Part shown: positions 1-10,272 of the stretch, piece by piece
How the letters are laid out: every line of letters starts with the position of its first letter
How positions within the stretch are numbered: the first letter of the stretch is position 1
DNA from: Cinnamomum chago
Taxonomy: Eukaryota; Streptophyta; Magnoliopsida; Laurales; Lauraceae
DNA: 64,000 bases
Direction: 5' to 3'
NCBI GenBank assembly: GCA_038049695.1
Contig: CP142458.1
Location: 42,811,501-42,875,500 of the forward strand
Program-made: the position numbers and the translations under genes
The notes under the pieces: generated by a model
What the model was told of the DNA's origin: nothing
The model's input: the letters and a program-made list of their open reading frames with translations, nothing else
Databases searched by the model: none

Positions 1-1083
1 CGCAGCGGCCATCCCTGTGAGACGCTGGACTTGTTTGGCCGAGGTCGGACTCTGAATCGCTTGGATAGCTGCGATCTGCTCTGGATTGGCCTCAATCCCT
101 CTCCTGGTCACCAGGCTTCCCAGGAACTTGCCGGAGCCGACGCCAAATGCACACTTGGAGGCGTTTAGTTTGAGCTGGAATTTTCTCAGGACGGCGAATG
201 TCTGTCGCAGGTCCGCCAGATGGTCCTGCGACTCCTTGGACTTGACCACCATGTCATCGATGTAGACCTCCATCGTCTTCCCGAGTTAGGCTTGGAACAT
301 CTTCATGACCAGCCTTTGGTACGTGGCCCCAGCGTTCTTTAACCCAAAGTGCATCACTTTGTAACAGTAGATGCCCCAAGGGGTTATGAATGCGGTTTTC
401 CATTCATCAGGTCCATACATGGGGATCTGGTGGTAACCTCGGTAGGCATCGAGGAAGCTCATCCTGTCGTGTCCCGAGGTGGCGTCGATCATCTTGTCGA
501 TCTTTGGGAGGGGGAAGCAGTCCTTGGGACAGACTTTGTTGATGTCGGTGAAGTCCACATAGACCCTCCATTGGCCATTCTACTTCTTAACCACTACTGT
601 GTTGGCCAACCACTTCGGATAGTGTACTTCGCGGATTGCTTCGGCCTCGAGGAGTTTGTCTACTTCTTCCATTACTGCTTCTGTCTGCGGGACCCCTATT
701 CTGCGGGCCTTTTGCACTATGGGCTTGTGTCCGGGGTCAACATTTAGCTTGTGACACATGACTTCGGGGTCAATCCCGGGCATCTCATATGGAGTCCAAG
801 CGAAGAAATCCTTGTTCTGCAGTAGGAAATCAAGCAGTTTGGATCTCTTATTGTCGGAGAGCTGGTTCCCCAACAGGAAATATCGCTCGGGGTCATCGAA
901 ATTGATCCTGACCTCGGTGAACTCTTCAACGCTCTTTTGTTCAGCTGTGCGACTGACGTCCTCGAGTTCGGCCTCCAATTTGGCCATATGCACTTGTTGT
1001 GGCTCCGTTTCACCAGGCACTACGGTTGTGAGGCACTGCCGAGCCATCTGCTGATCTCCCCACACGGTTACTATCTCAAACAC
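1..1083 (-). pseudogene. Tat-lineage pol: reverse transcriptase (partial, stops)
   Basis: The minus strand encodes the RT that would copy the element's RNA into cDNA inside virus-like particles. The N-terminal connection region (YFLLGNQLSDNKRSKLLDFL, then FFAWTPYEMPGI) leads to VDFTDINKVCPKD, then FLDAYRGYHQIPM, then the palm region with the catalytic YIDD motif near 254-265. Three in-frame stops (1117-1119, 580-582 and 286-288) interrupt a reading frame that is otherwise continuous with the upstream protease segment. Because the frame is kept between stops, point mutations rather than deletions killed this copy. The C-terminal RT, RNase H and integrase are cut off by the window edge. Confidence 0.87.
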
Positions 1084-1116
1084 CCCTCCGGCTTTCTCTA
1101 GTGGAAACTTGAGCTT

Positions 1117-1911
1117 CTAGTGAAGGGTGGAGGGTACTGCTTCCATGGCATGCAGCCAACTCCGTCCCATTATTACATTGTAAGGAGACAGGGCGTCTAC
1201 TACTACAAAGTCGGCCATTTTAGTGGAGCCCCCTATTCGGACTTCGAGCGAGACCCTCCCCTTGGGGTACACTGGCTTGGTGCTAAAGCCTATTAAGGGG
1301 ACGCGGGCTTCCTGTAGGTCAGACTCAGCCAGGCCAAGCTCTTTGAAGTAGCTGAAGTAGAGGATCTCGGACGAGCTCCCCGGATCGATAAGGACGCGCT
1401 TCACGGTGTAATTGTTCAGCCGTAAGGTGAGGGTGAGTGCGTCATTGTGGGGGAGATGGACCCCTCCTAGGTCCTCGTCTGAGAACCAGATCTTGGGCTT
1501 CTCCTTTCTGGCTCTTTTTGGTGCAGGCCCCAGCTCAGCCGACATCACTTGTTTGCCATGGGCAGCCCTCCTGGCCTTTGACCGATCTTGGTGACTTTCT
1601 TTATTGGGAGTGGGGGCTAGGTGAATAACGTTGATGACTCCTATTGGCCCGTCGCTGTCCTGATCATCATTGGGTGGAGGCGGTGGAGCGCGCTGCTGAG
1701 CCTGGTTGACCCTCTCTCCCTCCTTGACGTACTCCCGGAGGTGCCCGTCCTTGACGAGCCTCTCGAAGTGGGATTTCAGAGCCATGCAGTCCTCGGTCAT
1801 GTGCCCGTGCTGCTTGTGATAGGAGCAGTTCTTACTTCGGTCTCGGGTGGATGGATCACCCCTCATCGGTTGCGGCCACTGGAAGTAGGGCTCTGCCTTG
1901 ATTTTGTTCAA
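1117..1911 (-). pseudogene. Tat-lineage gag C-terminus and aspartic protease
   Basis: The segment begins in the gag tail, with the Tat-typical Cys/His-rich stretch CSYHKQHGHMTEDC and ALKSHFERLVKDGHLREYV. It continues through a basic, low-complexity linker into a retropepsin-like domain with the active-site motif LIDPGSSSEILY, where families normally have D-T/G-G-S. The PG in place of TG/GG could itself be inactivating. Downstream GFSTKPVYPKGRVSLEVRIG and YNVIMGRSWLH match the usual flap and ILGRPWL positions of Tat proteases. It shares the frame of the RT segment and is separated from it only by one stop codon, so gag, protease and RT probably formed one polyprotein. Confidence 0.83.
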
Positions 1912-3587
1912 GAGTCTGTAAATGGGCTCTTTGAAGATGACATTGACGGCCCTGTAAGGATCTCCAGCCGGCCTGGTAGGATTGGATTTTGGTCTCTTGC
2001 TGCTGCCCGAGATCGAGGCGAAGAAGGTTGCCGAACTGGCGGTGGTCCTCCTTTAATCTGGCCTTTGTTTGGGGAACGTCCCATCTCCTTTAGAGGTTTG
2101 GCCCTTCTGCGAGAGGCCGAATCGCTCCTTCCCATGGGCTTCGTCTTCCTCCTGTTCGATGTACTGGTTCACCCTGGCCATCAGCGCCTTCATTGTGGTT
2201 ACAGGAGTTCGGACTAGGTCCTTTCGGAGTTCGTTTCCTGGGAGCAAGGCCTGCCGGAAGCACATGATGGCGACGTCATCGTTGGCGTCGGTGATCTGGC
2301 TGTATATCGTCCAGAACCTTCTGGCGAAAGCAGTGATACTCACACCGTCCTTCACCCGGATCGCCATAAGGTTGCCACCCATCTTCGGGATGACACGGTG
2401 TGCCTGGAACTTCTCGACAAAGGAACTTCGGAGCTGCCGCCAACTCGTGACCGACCCGGAAGGGATCGCGCAGAACCAACGGAGTGGGAGGTCACCTAGG
2501 CTTGAGGAAAAGACCCTTCAATTTAGGTGGCCGACATCCCCCCAGACCGACATCCGCTGAGTGAAATGCCGCAAATGTGCTTCTGGGTCCGAGGTCCCGT
2601 CATAAAAGACGAACCTCGGGACGTTGAATCTCTCAGGGAGAGAGAAATCTTTTATTTCCTATGAGAAGGGGGACATGCCCTAGTCATCGTCTTCTTCGTG
2701 ATCCTCTATTTGGCCTTGGGTGATACCGACCTCGGCCAGCCAGGCCTGGACCTCTTGTTTGACGTAATGGTCCAGCAGTTCTTTCAGGCCCGTCGTGTTC
2801 TCTGGCCTCGGGGATTCTGGTTAGCGGCGCAATCCCCCGAGGTGGCTAGGTAAGTGGCTGCTGCTCGAGCCTTCTTCTTCGCAGTGATCTCTCCTTCTAT
2901 TATTGAGGACTTGCCTCATATCTCGGCTACACGGACGATTCTGCGGTCGCCTGGGAGGCGAACCACGAGACCTCCTCTCATTCGCCTTGAGACGCTCCTG
3001 GAGATGACGAATCAACTCCTCTTTCTCTTGGAGGACCTGATTCTGGGCGTCGAGTTCTTTAAGCAGGGGGTCGTCCTCTCCTGCTTCATGGGCCTGGTAA
3101 AAAGACTGGCCGTCGTCATGAGCGCGATGATGAGAGTGGTGGGATTTTGCCCCGACAGGGGTCTTGCCCCGTCGTCGAAGACCTGACGAGGAGACATTCT
3201 GTTGTGGGCCCCTGGGTGGCTGGTTCCCTGGGTGGCGAGGGGCCTCCTGACGGTTGTCACGACGGGGGGGGTGCCGTCAGAGGTCGGGACGAGGAGTCCG
3301 ACTGGACAATACCTTCCACGTACGCGGGACCGGATTTTACTCTGGACCTTCTCTGGTGGGGAATTCCCGACGGCCCCTACAGGACGGGGGGGCCCCGCTG
3401 GTCCCGGAGGGGGAAGGAGAGCAAAGCGAATGCCAGTGGACAGCACTGGAGGTACTGGCTGGGGCGGGTGACGTTGCGACTCTGGTTGCGAAAACGGTGG
3501 AAATGGGGGTTGTTCCGGCGGAGGAAAAGATGACGCTCTCCAGGACTTTGATGATCCCTCGCCGCCGTATCTGGTTTTTGGAGGCAT
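1912..3587 (-). pseudogene. Tat-lineage gag (frameshifted)
   Basis: This is the structural protein region of the Tat element. The start at 3587 (MPPKTRYGGEGSSK) lies 33 bases downstream of the PBS on the minus strand and is followed by a proline-rich N-terminus. The Retrotrans_gag core is visible as a piece around 2382-2480 (LPLRWFCAIPSGSVTSWRQL) and another at 2053-2382 (FARRFWTIYSQI, FRQALLPGNELRKDLV). The N-terminal open segment (3012-3587) is in a different frame from the core, so there is an indel near 3012. A TAA interrupts the core frame at 2053-2055. GC-rich open frames on the opposite strand of this stretch are shadows. Confidence 0.8.
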
Positions 3588-3620
3588 GGCTTTTGCAGGT
3601 TTGGTTTTTGTAGAGATCTT

Positions 3621-3640
3621 GTTCCCACAGACGGCGCCAA
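3621..3640 (-). other. Primer binding site (PBS)
   Basis: Directly inside the LTR end the minus strand reads TTGGCGCCGTCTGTGGGAAC, the leader sequence often seen in plant Tat/Athila-type elements. The TGGCGCC start is complementary to a tRNA 3' end ending GGCGCCA; tRNA-Asp is likely but the exact tRNA was not checked. Confidence 0.75.
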
Positions 3641-3641
3641 C

Positions 3642-4350
3642 TGTAAGTGCCTAAAAATTACAGACTTGATTAAAAGAGGGATAAGCTCTTGGTTCAATGA
3701 TCTGGAGAAGATGAGGGAAAAGGATCTGGCCTCCGATGACCTGAAAGAGGAAGACAGAAGTCAGAGCCCCTGGCTATAGGCAGCCGAAGGCACTCCGATG
3801 CTCAAGTCAGTATGATCACTGAGAGAAATGGAGAAGGAGAAGTGTGAGAGGGCGATCTGTTTCGTACCTTCTGTTGCTTTTCTCCATGCATTATATAGAC
3901 GTGGGAGTCTTGTTGGAGTGGACCCTCAGGGGGAGATGAAAGTCCCATCAGCATGTACCTTTCTCTCCTGAGTGGGGGTAGGTAAAAAGGGAATGTCCCA
4001 TCGTACCATCTCCCTATACCTATAGATGTGACCCTGAGATAAGGCGTGCCACTTATCTAGGTCCGGCGCCCACTCTAATTGTCAGTCCGTCGTCCCCGTC
4101 ACGGCAGCGTATTTATGGCTGAGTGACAGGAGACCGAGATCGGGCTTAAGACCGAAACCGAGGTGGATACTTGGGAACGTAGCCACCGAGATGGGATCAC
4201 CCCGAGATGGTGCTACTGCTGAGCTTGGACAACACCGAGACCAAGGATAGTCCGAAATCGGGGAGTGGCCCCACATAAATCCGTGGTTACGAAACGGTCC
4301 CACACAATAACTATTTCTTATATATGTCATATGGTCAGCAACAACTTACA
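3642..4350 (-). repeat. 5' LTR of the Tat element
   Basis: This 709-bp LTR has ends that form an inverted repeat (TGTAAGT at 3642, ACTTACA ending at 4350) and abut the PBS on the internal side. A minus-strand TATA box lies at 3891-3897, leaving about 250 bases of R/U5 before the PBS. No second copy is in the window for comparison. Confidence 0.85.
3891..3897 (-). promoter_or_regulatory. TATA box of the Tat LTR
   Basis: TATATAA on the minus strand in the sequence CTATATAATGCATGG. It would place transcription start about 30 bases further, near 3860, in the direction of gag. Confidence 0.55.
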
Positions 4351-4695
4351 TTGGACTTGGAGCCTCCTTACATGGAAAACTGTTTGTTAAATCTTTGCCA
4401 CTTGTAATCATGTGTTCACCTGGAAGTGTGATGGAAAGACATTTGGGACCCATCATCGTAGGCAACTCACTATATAGATCATTTTTCCTTCTTACAAAAT
4501 TAAAAAATCGGGGCGAAAGTGATGAATCATGGTGTCCAGTATGGAGAAAAGGGTTGAGCATTGATGCTATGTGGTTATTTGCATATCGCATATCGTATTT
4601 TCAGTACTTCCTCTTTTAGATAAGAGAAAGAAGATAAGGTTAGAACAGTCATTTGAATGTTAAAATAAATGCAAGGGTAAAATGGTCAAGCATAA
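4351..4695. other. Flanking DNA between Tat LTR and MULE; no recognised gene
   Basis: This is the only stretch left of the MULE that is not part of a recognised transposon. A minus-strand open frame (4346-4591, 81 codons) runs to the LTR edge, but it matches nothing I recognise and has no clear upstream signals. It could be a fragment of a gene or an older repeat. Confidence 0.4.
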
Positions 4696-4704
4696 TAAAA
4701 AGGT
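4696..4704. repeat. Target site duplication, left (MULE)
   Basis: TAAAAAGGT matches TAAAAAGGG at 16764-16772 and 17889-17897 in 8 of 9 bases. Nine bases is the usual MULE duplication length. Confidence 0.75.
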
Positions 4705-4748
4705 AGAGCTGCTACCTACACACTGTGTTTTGCTCTCCACACACTACA
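4705..4748 (+). repeat. MULE left terminal inverted repeat
   Basis: It starts AGAGCTGCTACCTACACACT and pairs with 16719-16762. A shorter related copy (CTATCTACACACTGCG) recurs at about 4827. Confidence 0.82.
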
Positions 4749-5059
4749 ATAGATTGTGACTAAAATGCCCACTTGTAAATTTACCAAAATGTCTGAACTT
4801 CAGCCCTCCTAGTCTACTTGAAAAGCTATCTACACACTGCGTATTTTCCCTCCACTTGAAATGTCTAAACGTATGTTAAGGGTTTCACTCCTCTCCACTT
4901 GCTTCCATTTAGTTCGTGCCTGCATTTTACTGATCTTTACTTCCTCTCACTTTCATCTTCTCTCTCGGTTTCAAGCCTCACTTCATTCTCAATTGACTGC
5001 AACTCATTAATCTTGATTTCATTCAAAGATGATACCCGATTTGCTAGCATTCTCAATCA

Positions 5060-5116
5060 ATGGACGAGCGAAAGGACAAGCAGATGATGTCTCCCGATCA
5101 TTCTAGCAGCGTCGAG
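5060..5116 (+). pseudogene. MULE transposase gene, exon 1
   Basis: A 19-codon first exon (ATG at 5060, MDERKDKQMMSPDHSSSVE) ends at a consensus donor (GAG|GTAAGC at 5117). It is in phase 0 with exon 2 at 8605-8655. Its distance from the next exons is explained by solo LTR A1 having inserted in the intron. The start is a proposal based on the phase match; no transcript evidence is available. Confidence 0.5.
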
Positions 5117-5680
5117 GTAAGCATATTCATCGCGACCTGTGTATTTGGGCAGAGACGAACCGTTCGGCCCTGCATGTGCAACCGAACAGAGGTACTCTGC
5201 ACGGCACTACAGTGCCGAGAAGAAGTAAAATATGCGGACATTAATGACCTAAATTAAGGAAACTATGCGGACATGCATTGTAAGACCCCGACCCGAGTGA
5301 ACCCGATTAGTACTAATTAAGTTGTGTGTTAGTTCTAAGCTTGATTAGTGATTTTTGGCTAAGTTGGGTTTGGAATAGTTTTTTATATAGTTTTGGAAAT
5401 TTTGATTGCTTTGTGATTAGTGGGGCCCTTTGGGGGTTCCTTCTTTATGACCATACATGCGCTTGAGGATTTATCGGAGATTTTTGCATTTATTGTTTTA
5501 ATCTCGTTTTATTTGTATTGTTAATCCCTACAACTTTCATATTGATCCCGTCCCCGTTCGAGATCCCGAAACTCGATTTCATAGCCTTGAGGGCAAAACA
5601 ATCATTGTGCACAATATCTGTACCCAAAACTTGATATCCCCGAAACCCGCGAAACATATACTTTTTGGAAACTAGATATT

Positions 5681-5709
5681 TCGACGATCACTTTTCTCTT
5701 CTTCGTCGA
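5681..5709 (+). promoter_or_regulatory. Conserved inverted repeat upstream of LTR A1 TATA box
   Basis: TCGACGA and TCGTCGA arms, 15 bases apart, lie about 75 bases before TTTATAAG. The same arms recur in LTR B2 (48153-48181) and, with one mutated arm, in family T LTRs (about 22826-22856). Confidence 0.5.
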
Positions 5710-6587
5710 ATTCATTAGAAGCCCCGAAAGCCATGAATTCAACCCAATTGGATTGCTAGTGGTGGAGCCCACTCCCCACTTGCTTTATAAGGAGACCATC
5801 TTCCTCATTTTTCTCTTTTAGCAAACTCCAATCCTAAGCTAGGGTTTTTCCCTTTCTTCTTCTTCTTGCTTCCCCATCCTCAATCCACTCCCAAACTTGC
5901 ACCAATAGGAGATTTGAGGCCATCATCTTCTTCACCTCCTTGAAAGCTTTCTCGTAATAGCTTTTGTGGAGAAAACCTCCCATTCCAAGATCTTCATTGA
6001 GCTACTCTTGCCATTAGAGGACCTTACAAGTAAGTAATCCTTCCCTTCTTCTAGATTTCTATTCTCCTAGCCTAAGGGAATCTCCATCCCTAGTATTGAA
6101 GCTTCTTTCTCCCCATGCTATGTTTTGACTCTTTTAGGGTTTTATTTTGGGGTTTTTGCTTGTATCTTGGACCATTGATTTGGAGGGCTTGTTAGAGCTT
6201 GATTTGCTTATTAGAGACGAAGGCAAGTGGTTGATTTAACTTTTATAAGCTTTCAATGATTTTGGTATTTTTCACTCATGCCTATTTATTGCTTTGTTTT
6301 GAAATAAATGTTCATGATAGAGTATTAATGGTGCATTTATATCATAGAAGTGTATTGGTGCATGGCATTTAATTTCCTCTTGTTTTGTCCCAAATACACT
6401 CTTATGTGAAATGGTTTCCTTCTTTCTCTCCTTGTATTGAATGTGATGTTGATGGAGGAGAATGGGATGGATGTTGTTTGAATGAAGTTTTAGACTCCTC
6501 AATGGATGTATAAAAGGGGCTAGAAAGAGGTAGTAGAAGGAAGAGATAAAGAGGAGTTGAACTGCCCCAGAACCAGTTTTTGGACAG

Positions 6588-6840
6588 TTCGTTCGAGCGA
6601 ACATGACACTTCGCTCGAGCGAAGTGTCCAGAAAAGGGTTCAGAGCATTCCAGTAGGTTGGTCGCTCGAGCGGACATCCCAGAACTCGTTCCAGAGAGTC
6701 GTTAGTTCGAGCGCACTAAAACTTCGCTCGAGACAATGAGTTCGCTCAAGCGACCTCTACTGCGCTCGAGCAAACCCACCCAGACAGCCATTCCAGAGAG
6801 CTCCTCGCTCGAGCGACCTCTCCGATTCGCTCGAGCGATG
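6588..6840 (+). repeat. Palindrome cluster in LTR A1 (CTCGAG core)
   Basis: About nine copies of short palindromes around GCTCGAGC, including CTTCGCTCGAGCGAAG at about 6609 and TCGCTCGAGCGA variants near 6660, 6803 and 6825, spaced irregularly at 15-70 bases. The same slot in LTRs A2 and A3 holds a different palindrome (GGTTAGCC...GGCTAACC). Confidence 0.8.
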
Positions 6841-8380
6841 AGCTTTGTTGATCAAAGGCTATGTTTGGGACAATGATGAACTATGTAAACGTTTTGGGAC
6901 TATGCATTGGGAACCCCTCTATGTCCGGGAGATTTACTAAGCATATATGAGGCCATTTGAGAAAGAAACCATATCACGAAGATTTCGTTTGAAGTTTGAA
7001 ATTTTAAAGTGTATAAGGAGCCCGGAATGTCCCCAAACTCAAGGGTACCAAATTGTTATTAGATTGACATACGGGATCCCTATTCACTTCAAATAAATCT
7101 TGAACCCGATACTTTATCCGGAATTTCAATTATTTATGGTACTTTATCGATCCCGAGATTCATACTACATGCCTTATTTTCCCGAAAGCATTGAATTACA
7201 CTTGAAATAGTTACTTGTCTTGAAGTGCATTGCACCACATGAAATGACAGTGTGCCCTTGAGCACCCCCATCCTGCCCGTTTATTTATTTGTACTTAATT
7301 TACTTGCACATGTCTCGATTTGTATTTGACCTATTAGTCGGCACCACTAAGCTTGGATAACCTTGTTGGTCTGATCCACCGACTTGGAGATCCCCCTCTT
7401 GTCCCGCCAGCTACAGTCTGGATCCCACTACCCGGTTATTACCGTGGTCTTGTCCCGATGCCGCAGATTGCTACTGTGGTTCCTGATGCCCGGCTCGCTA
7501 CCGTGGCCATGTATAGTATATATATATGTATTTATAAGATCCACTGTTTCTCCTCACCTCAAGTGACTGAGATCACTGCCTAGTTATTGCTCTGTCACTT
7601 TAGTGATAGAGGACTTAGCTTCGTGTGGTTGCCATCTTGCTTGTTTCCCGTTTCCTTGGTTACATGTATATGTTTTATAATGCATACTTGTATTTGGAAT
7701 AAATGTTTTATCTCGTCTATAGAAATTGTTATTTAAACAGGTTTACATGATTTTGAAGGTAAATCCATTTATTATCATATGTCATCGTATTTTACCCATT
7801 TGCCAAACCGTCGTGTTTGACCCACTCTTTGGTACTCAGGTCCCGTTGTCGGTTATCCCGAGGAGGAGCACGAGGAGGCGGTCGGAGAACCGCAGTAGTT
7901 AGTTGAGTGGCGTGCTGATGACGTCATTTAAAAGTTTGGTTGCTATGAGAGAGTTAATATTTTGGGGAACTGTTTAACCATTCTTTGGATTGGTATTTTG
8001 TTATATTGGCCTTGCTGGCCTCTATTTTTGGAAAATGTAATTAAATGATCTTTGTATAAACTTTAACGTACTTTTGGGTAACATGCTAATGATCATTGCT
8101 CATTCTGATACAGTACTATACTTGTGTTATCATCCTTGTGATTAGAGATGGATTGAATATTTGATTTGCTACACGCTTCCGCACTTAATAGAAATGTTTA
8201 TATACGGTTGTGATAATCCTCACCGCGGACACCTGTGGGAAATTAAATAAGTGTATGCACCTTGTTGACACACTCTACATATTAACCATTCACTAACCAT
8301 CTACTATCATCATCATCATTAGTGTCCCGATCCCGGATTAGGACCTCGGCAGCCCGGTCCGGGGTCGCGACATGCATGGC

Positions 8381-8544
8381 CGAAAATAAGGACATTATGC
8401 GACTGTTTAGGTCCGAATAATTTAATTTTGTTCGGATATTCAGAACCGTGCAGTTGTGTCATCGAAAATAAGGACATTATGCGACTGTTTAGGTCCGACT
8501 AATTTAATTTTGTCCGGATATTCAAAACCGTGCAGTTGTGTCAT
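8381..8544 (+). repeat. 82-bp tandem duplication in MULE intron 1
   Basis: Copies 8381-8462 and 8463-8544 begin CGAAAATAAGGACATTATGC and end GTTGTGTCAT, with three mismatches. It lies in the intron region upstream of exon 2; related text (ATGCGGACATTAATGACC) at 5232 suggests an older, longer array. Confidence 0.85.
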
Positions 8545-8604
8545 TTACGTACTCTAACAAAATTGGTTCCATAGCAGTTTCATGCGCCTACTGAATGCAG
8601 CAAG

Positions 8605-8655
8605 GTTGGCTCGGAATGTGTGGTTGACTATAGTAATGAGTTTATCACTCAAGAG
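8605..8655 (+). pseudogene. MULE transposase gene, exon 2
   Basis: A 17-codon exon (VGSECVVDYSNEFITQE) with acceptor GCAGCAAG|GTT and donor GAG|GTAATT. The upstream AG (before CAAGG) would give a stop, so the downstream AG of the tandem acceptor is the likely one. It is phase 0 on both sides and joins IFTSRESL of exon 3. Confidence 0.5.
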
Positions 8656-8736
8656 GTAATTAATCGAGATGAATGATTCGATATTTAAATTGATGTAGTC
8701 ACTTTGTTCAATATAATTTTGTTTGGTTATGCGCAG

Positions 8737-10272
8737 ATATTCACAAGCCGAGAATCCTTAATTAATTGGGCTCGTGATGTCTGGAGGAGAAATGGTTTCA
8801 TTGTTGTGATTAAGACATCAACAGCGCCTAACAGGAGAAATAAAAAACCAAGGCTGACCCTTGGGTGTGAGAGGAGTGGGTCTTATAGAGACACGATGAT
8901 TACTAAAGACGGGACTGGTGGGAAGAAATTGAAGCAGACTGGTTCAAACAAATGTGGATGCCCATTCACGTTACAAGGCAAAGTGGTTGGCTCAAATGAG
9001 GAATGTATGTTGCATGTAGTGTGTGGTGTGCATAATTATCCTGCTGCAGACTTTCTGGAAGGGCACTCATTTGCAGAGAGATTAACAAAGGAGGAAACTT
9101 CAGTGCTGGTGGACATGTCCAAGAATATAGTTCGGCCAAAGGATATCTTGGTGACACTGAAACATAAAAATGAGTTAAATGTAAGCACAATGAAGACCAT
9201 TTACAATGCACGTCAAAGGCATAAAGTTGCGGAGAAGGCTGGACAGAGTCAGATGCAGCAACTGTTGAAATTATTGGCGGAGCATGGTCACATTGAGTGG
9301 CATAGGAAATGTCCTGCAACAAATATTGTTATTGACTTGTTCCTCACACACCCTACCAGCCTAGACCTCTTGCGTGCATTTCCTCATGTGTTGATAATGG
9401 ACTGCACCTACAAGATCAATCGGTATCAAATGCCCTTATTGGAGATTGTTGGGGTTACATCCACAGAGAAGACTTTTTCGGTATGCATTGTATATCTCCA
9501 GAATGAACGTGAAGACTGCTACTCATGGGCATTGGGTAGTTTACACAAAGTTATTGGCGAGGGTGTTCTTCCTAGCGTTTTCGTCACTAATAGAGAGATG
9601 GCTTTAATGAATGCCATATATATTGTTTTCCCCAGCGCCAAACATCTTTTATGCAGATGGCATATCAATAGAAATATTTTAGCTAAATACAAGAAGTTGT
9701 TTGAGATGAAGGAAAAGTGGGACCGGTTTATAATGAGCTGGAACATGTTGGTCTCTTCATCCACAGAGGAACATTACAATCTGCAGTTCAACTTATTTCT
9801 AAAGGAGTTCATCACCTATCCTGCAGCACTTCAGTATGTTAGAGTGTCTTGGTTAGATGCGTACAAGGACAGATTTGTGGCTGCCTGGACGGACAAGGTC
9901 ATGCATCTTGGGAACACTACTACAAAAAGGGTGGAGAGTTCACATGCACAACTGAAGCGGCAGCTTGGATCAAGCCAGGGGGCTTTTGAAGACTCATGGA
10001 TGAAGATACACAACCTATTGCTGCTGCAACATACAGATATAAAAGTATCATTTGAAAAAAGTAAGACGGTTGTGCAACACAATTTCAAGCCTTCTGAATT
10101 CAAAGAACTTCGTGGGAATATTTCTATTAGTGCATTAGAGAAAATCTTGGCCAAGACGAGACGAGCCTCATCAGTCGGTATTGATAGAGATGCTTGTGGT
10201 TGTGTACTTCGACAGACACATGGCCTACCTTGTGCTCATGAGATTGCAAAATACATAGCCCTATTCCGTTAG
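8737..10272 (+). pseudogene. MULE transposase (FAR1-like DNA binding, MULE and SWIM domains)
   Basis: This exon starts after acceptor TGCGCAG; the upstream ATG at 8704 is intronic. It encodes an N-terminal FAR1-like zinc-binding region (GFIVVIKT, LGCERSGSYR, KCGCPFTLQG), then the MULE catalytic domain: first Asp in IMDCTYKIN (codon 9400-9402), VTNREMALMNAI where the second catalytic Asp is expected, a CRWH motif, and TTTKRVESSHAQLKRQLGSS (Glu codon 9934-9936). A SWIM zinc finger (CGCVLRQTHGLPCAHE) ends it. Two defects stand out: the second Asp is Asn (codon 9589-9591), and a one-base loss near 10257 shifts the frame to a TAG at 10270; PIPLDC and HWRKLDL continue in the next frame. Its nuclear role would be cutting at the MULE ends. 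It is probably inactive. Confidence 0.9.

Larger units (their letters stand above)
1..4350 (-). mobile_element. Ty3/Gypsy retrotransposon, Tat lineage (5' half, degenerate)
   Basis: Read on the minus strand, the order is LTR (4350-3642), primer binding site, gag, protease and reverse transcriptase, with the RT still running at base 1; RNase H, integrase and the 3' LTR lie outside the window. The RT signature (VDFTDINKVCPKD) and the gag tail (YHKQHGHMTEDC) are those of plant Tat-lineage elements (Ogre/Retand group) rather than chromoviruses. Gag-pol lies mostly in one frame, with in-frame stops and at least one frameshift, so this copy is dead. The right boundary is fixed by LTR ends TGTAAGT/ACTTACA. 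The target duplication (probably TTGGA, 4351-4355) cannot be confirmed without the other end. Confidence 0.88.
5279..8372 (+). repeat. Solo LTR A1 (Ty3/Gypsy, family A)
   Basis: This 3094-bp LTR begins TGTAAGACCCCGACCCGAG, ends CCGGGGTCGCGACA and is flanked by TGCAT on both sides (5274-5278, 8373-8377). With no internal region it is a solo LTR. A TATA box (TTTATAAG, 5784-5791) follows an inverted repeat TCGACGA/TCGTCGA at 5681-5709. A cluster of CTCGAG-centred palindromes fills 6588-6840. Open frames such as 7353-7583 recur in other A copies but look like non-coding LTR sequence. It inserted into intron 1 of the MULE transposase gene. Confidence 0.93.

Noticed and set aside
3147..3613. Long plus-strand open frames over the Tat gag region
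   Set aside because: Shadow frames in GC-rich sequence opposite a recognised gag; no domain on the plus strand.
7353..7583. Open frame beginning MDNLVGLIHRLGD, conserved in A1 and A2 (25577-25780) and in antisense in LTR B copies
   Set aside because: It lies in the LTR body, contains degenerate TACCGTGGT repeats, has no recognised domain and is disrupted in other copies. Conservation is explained by shared LTR ancestry.
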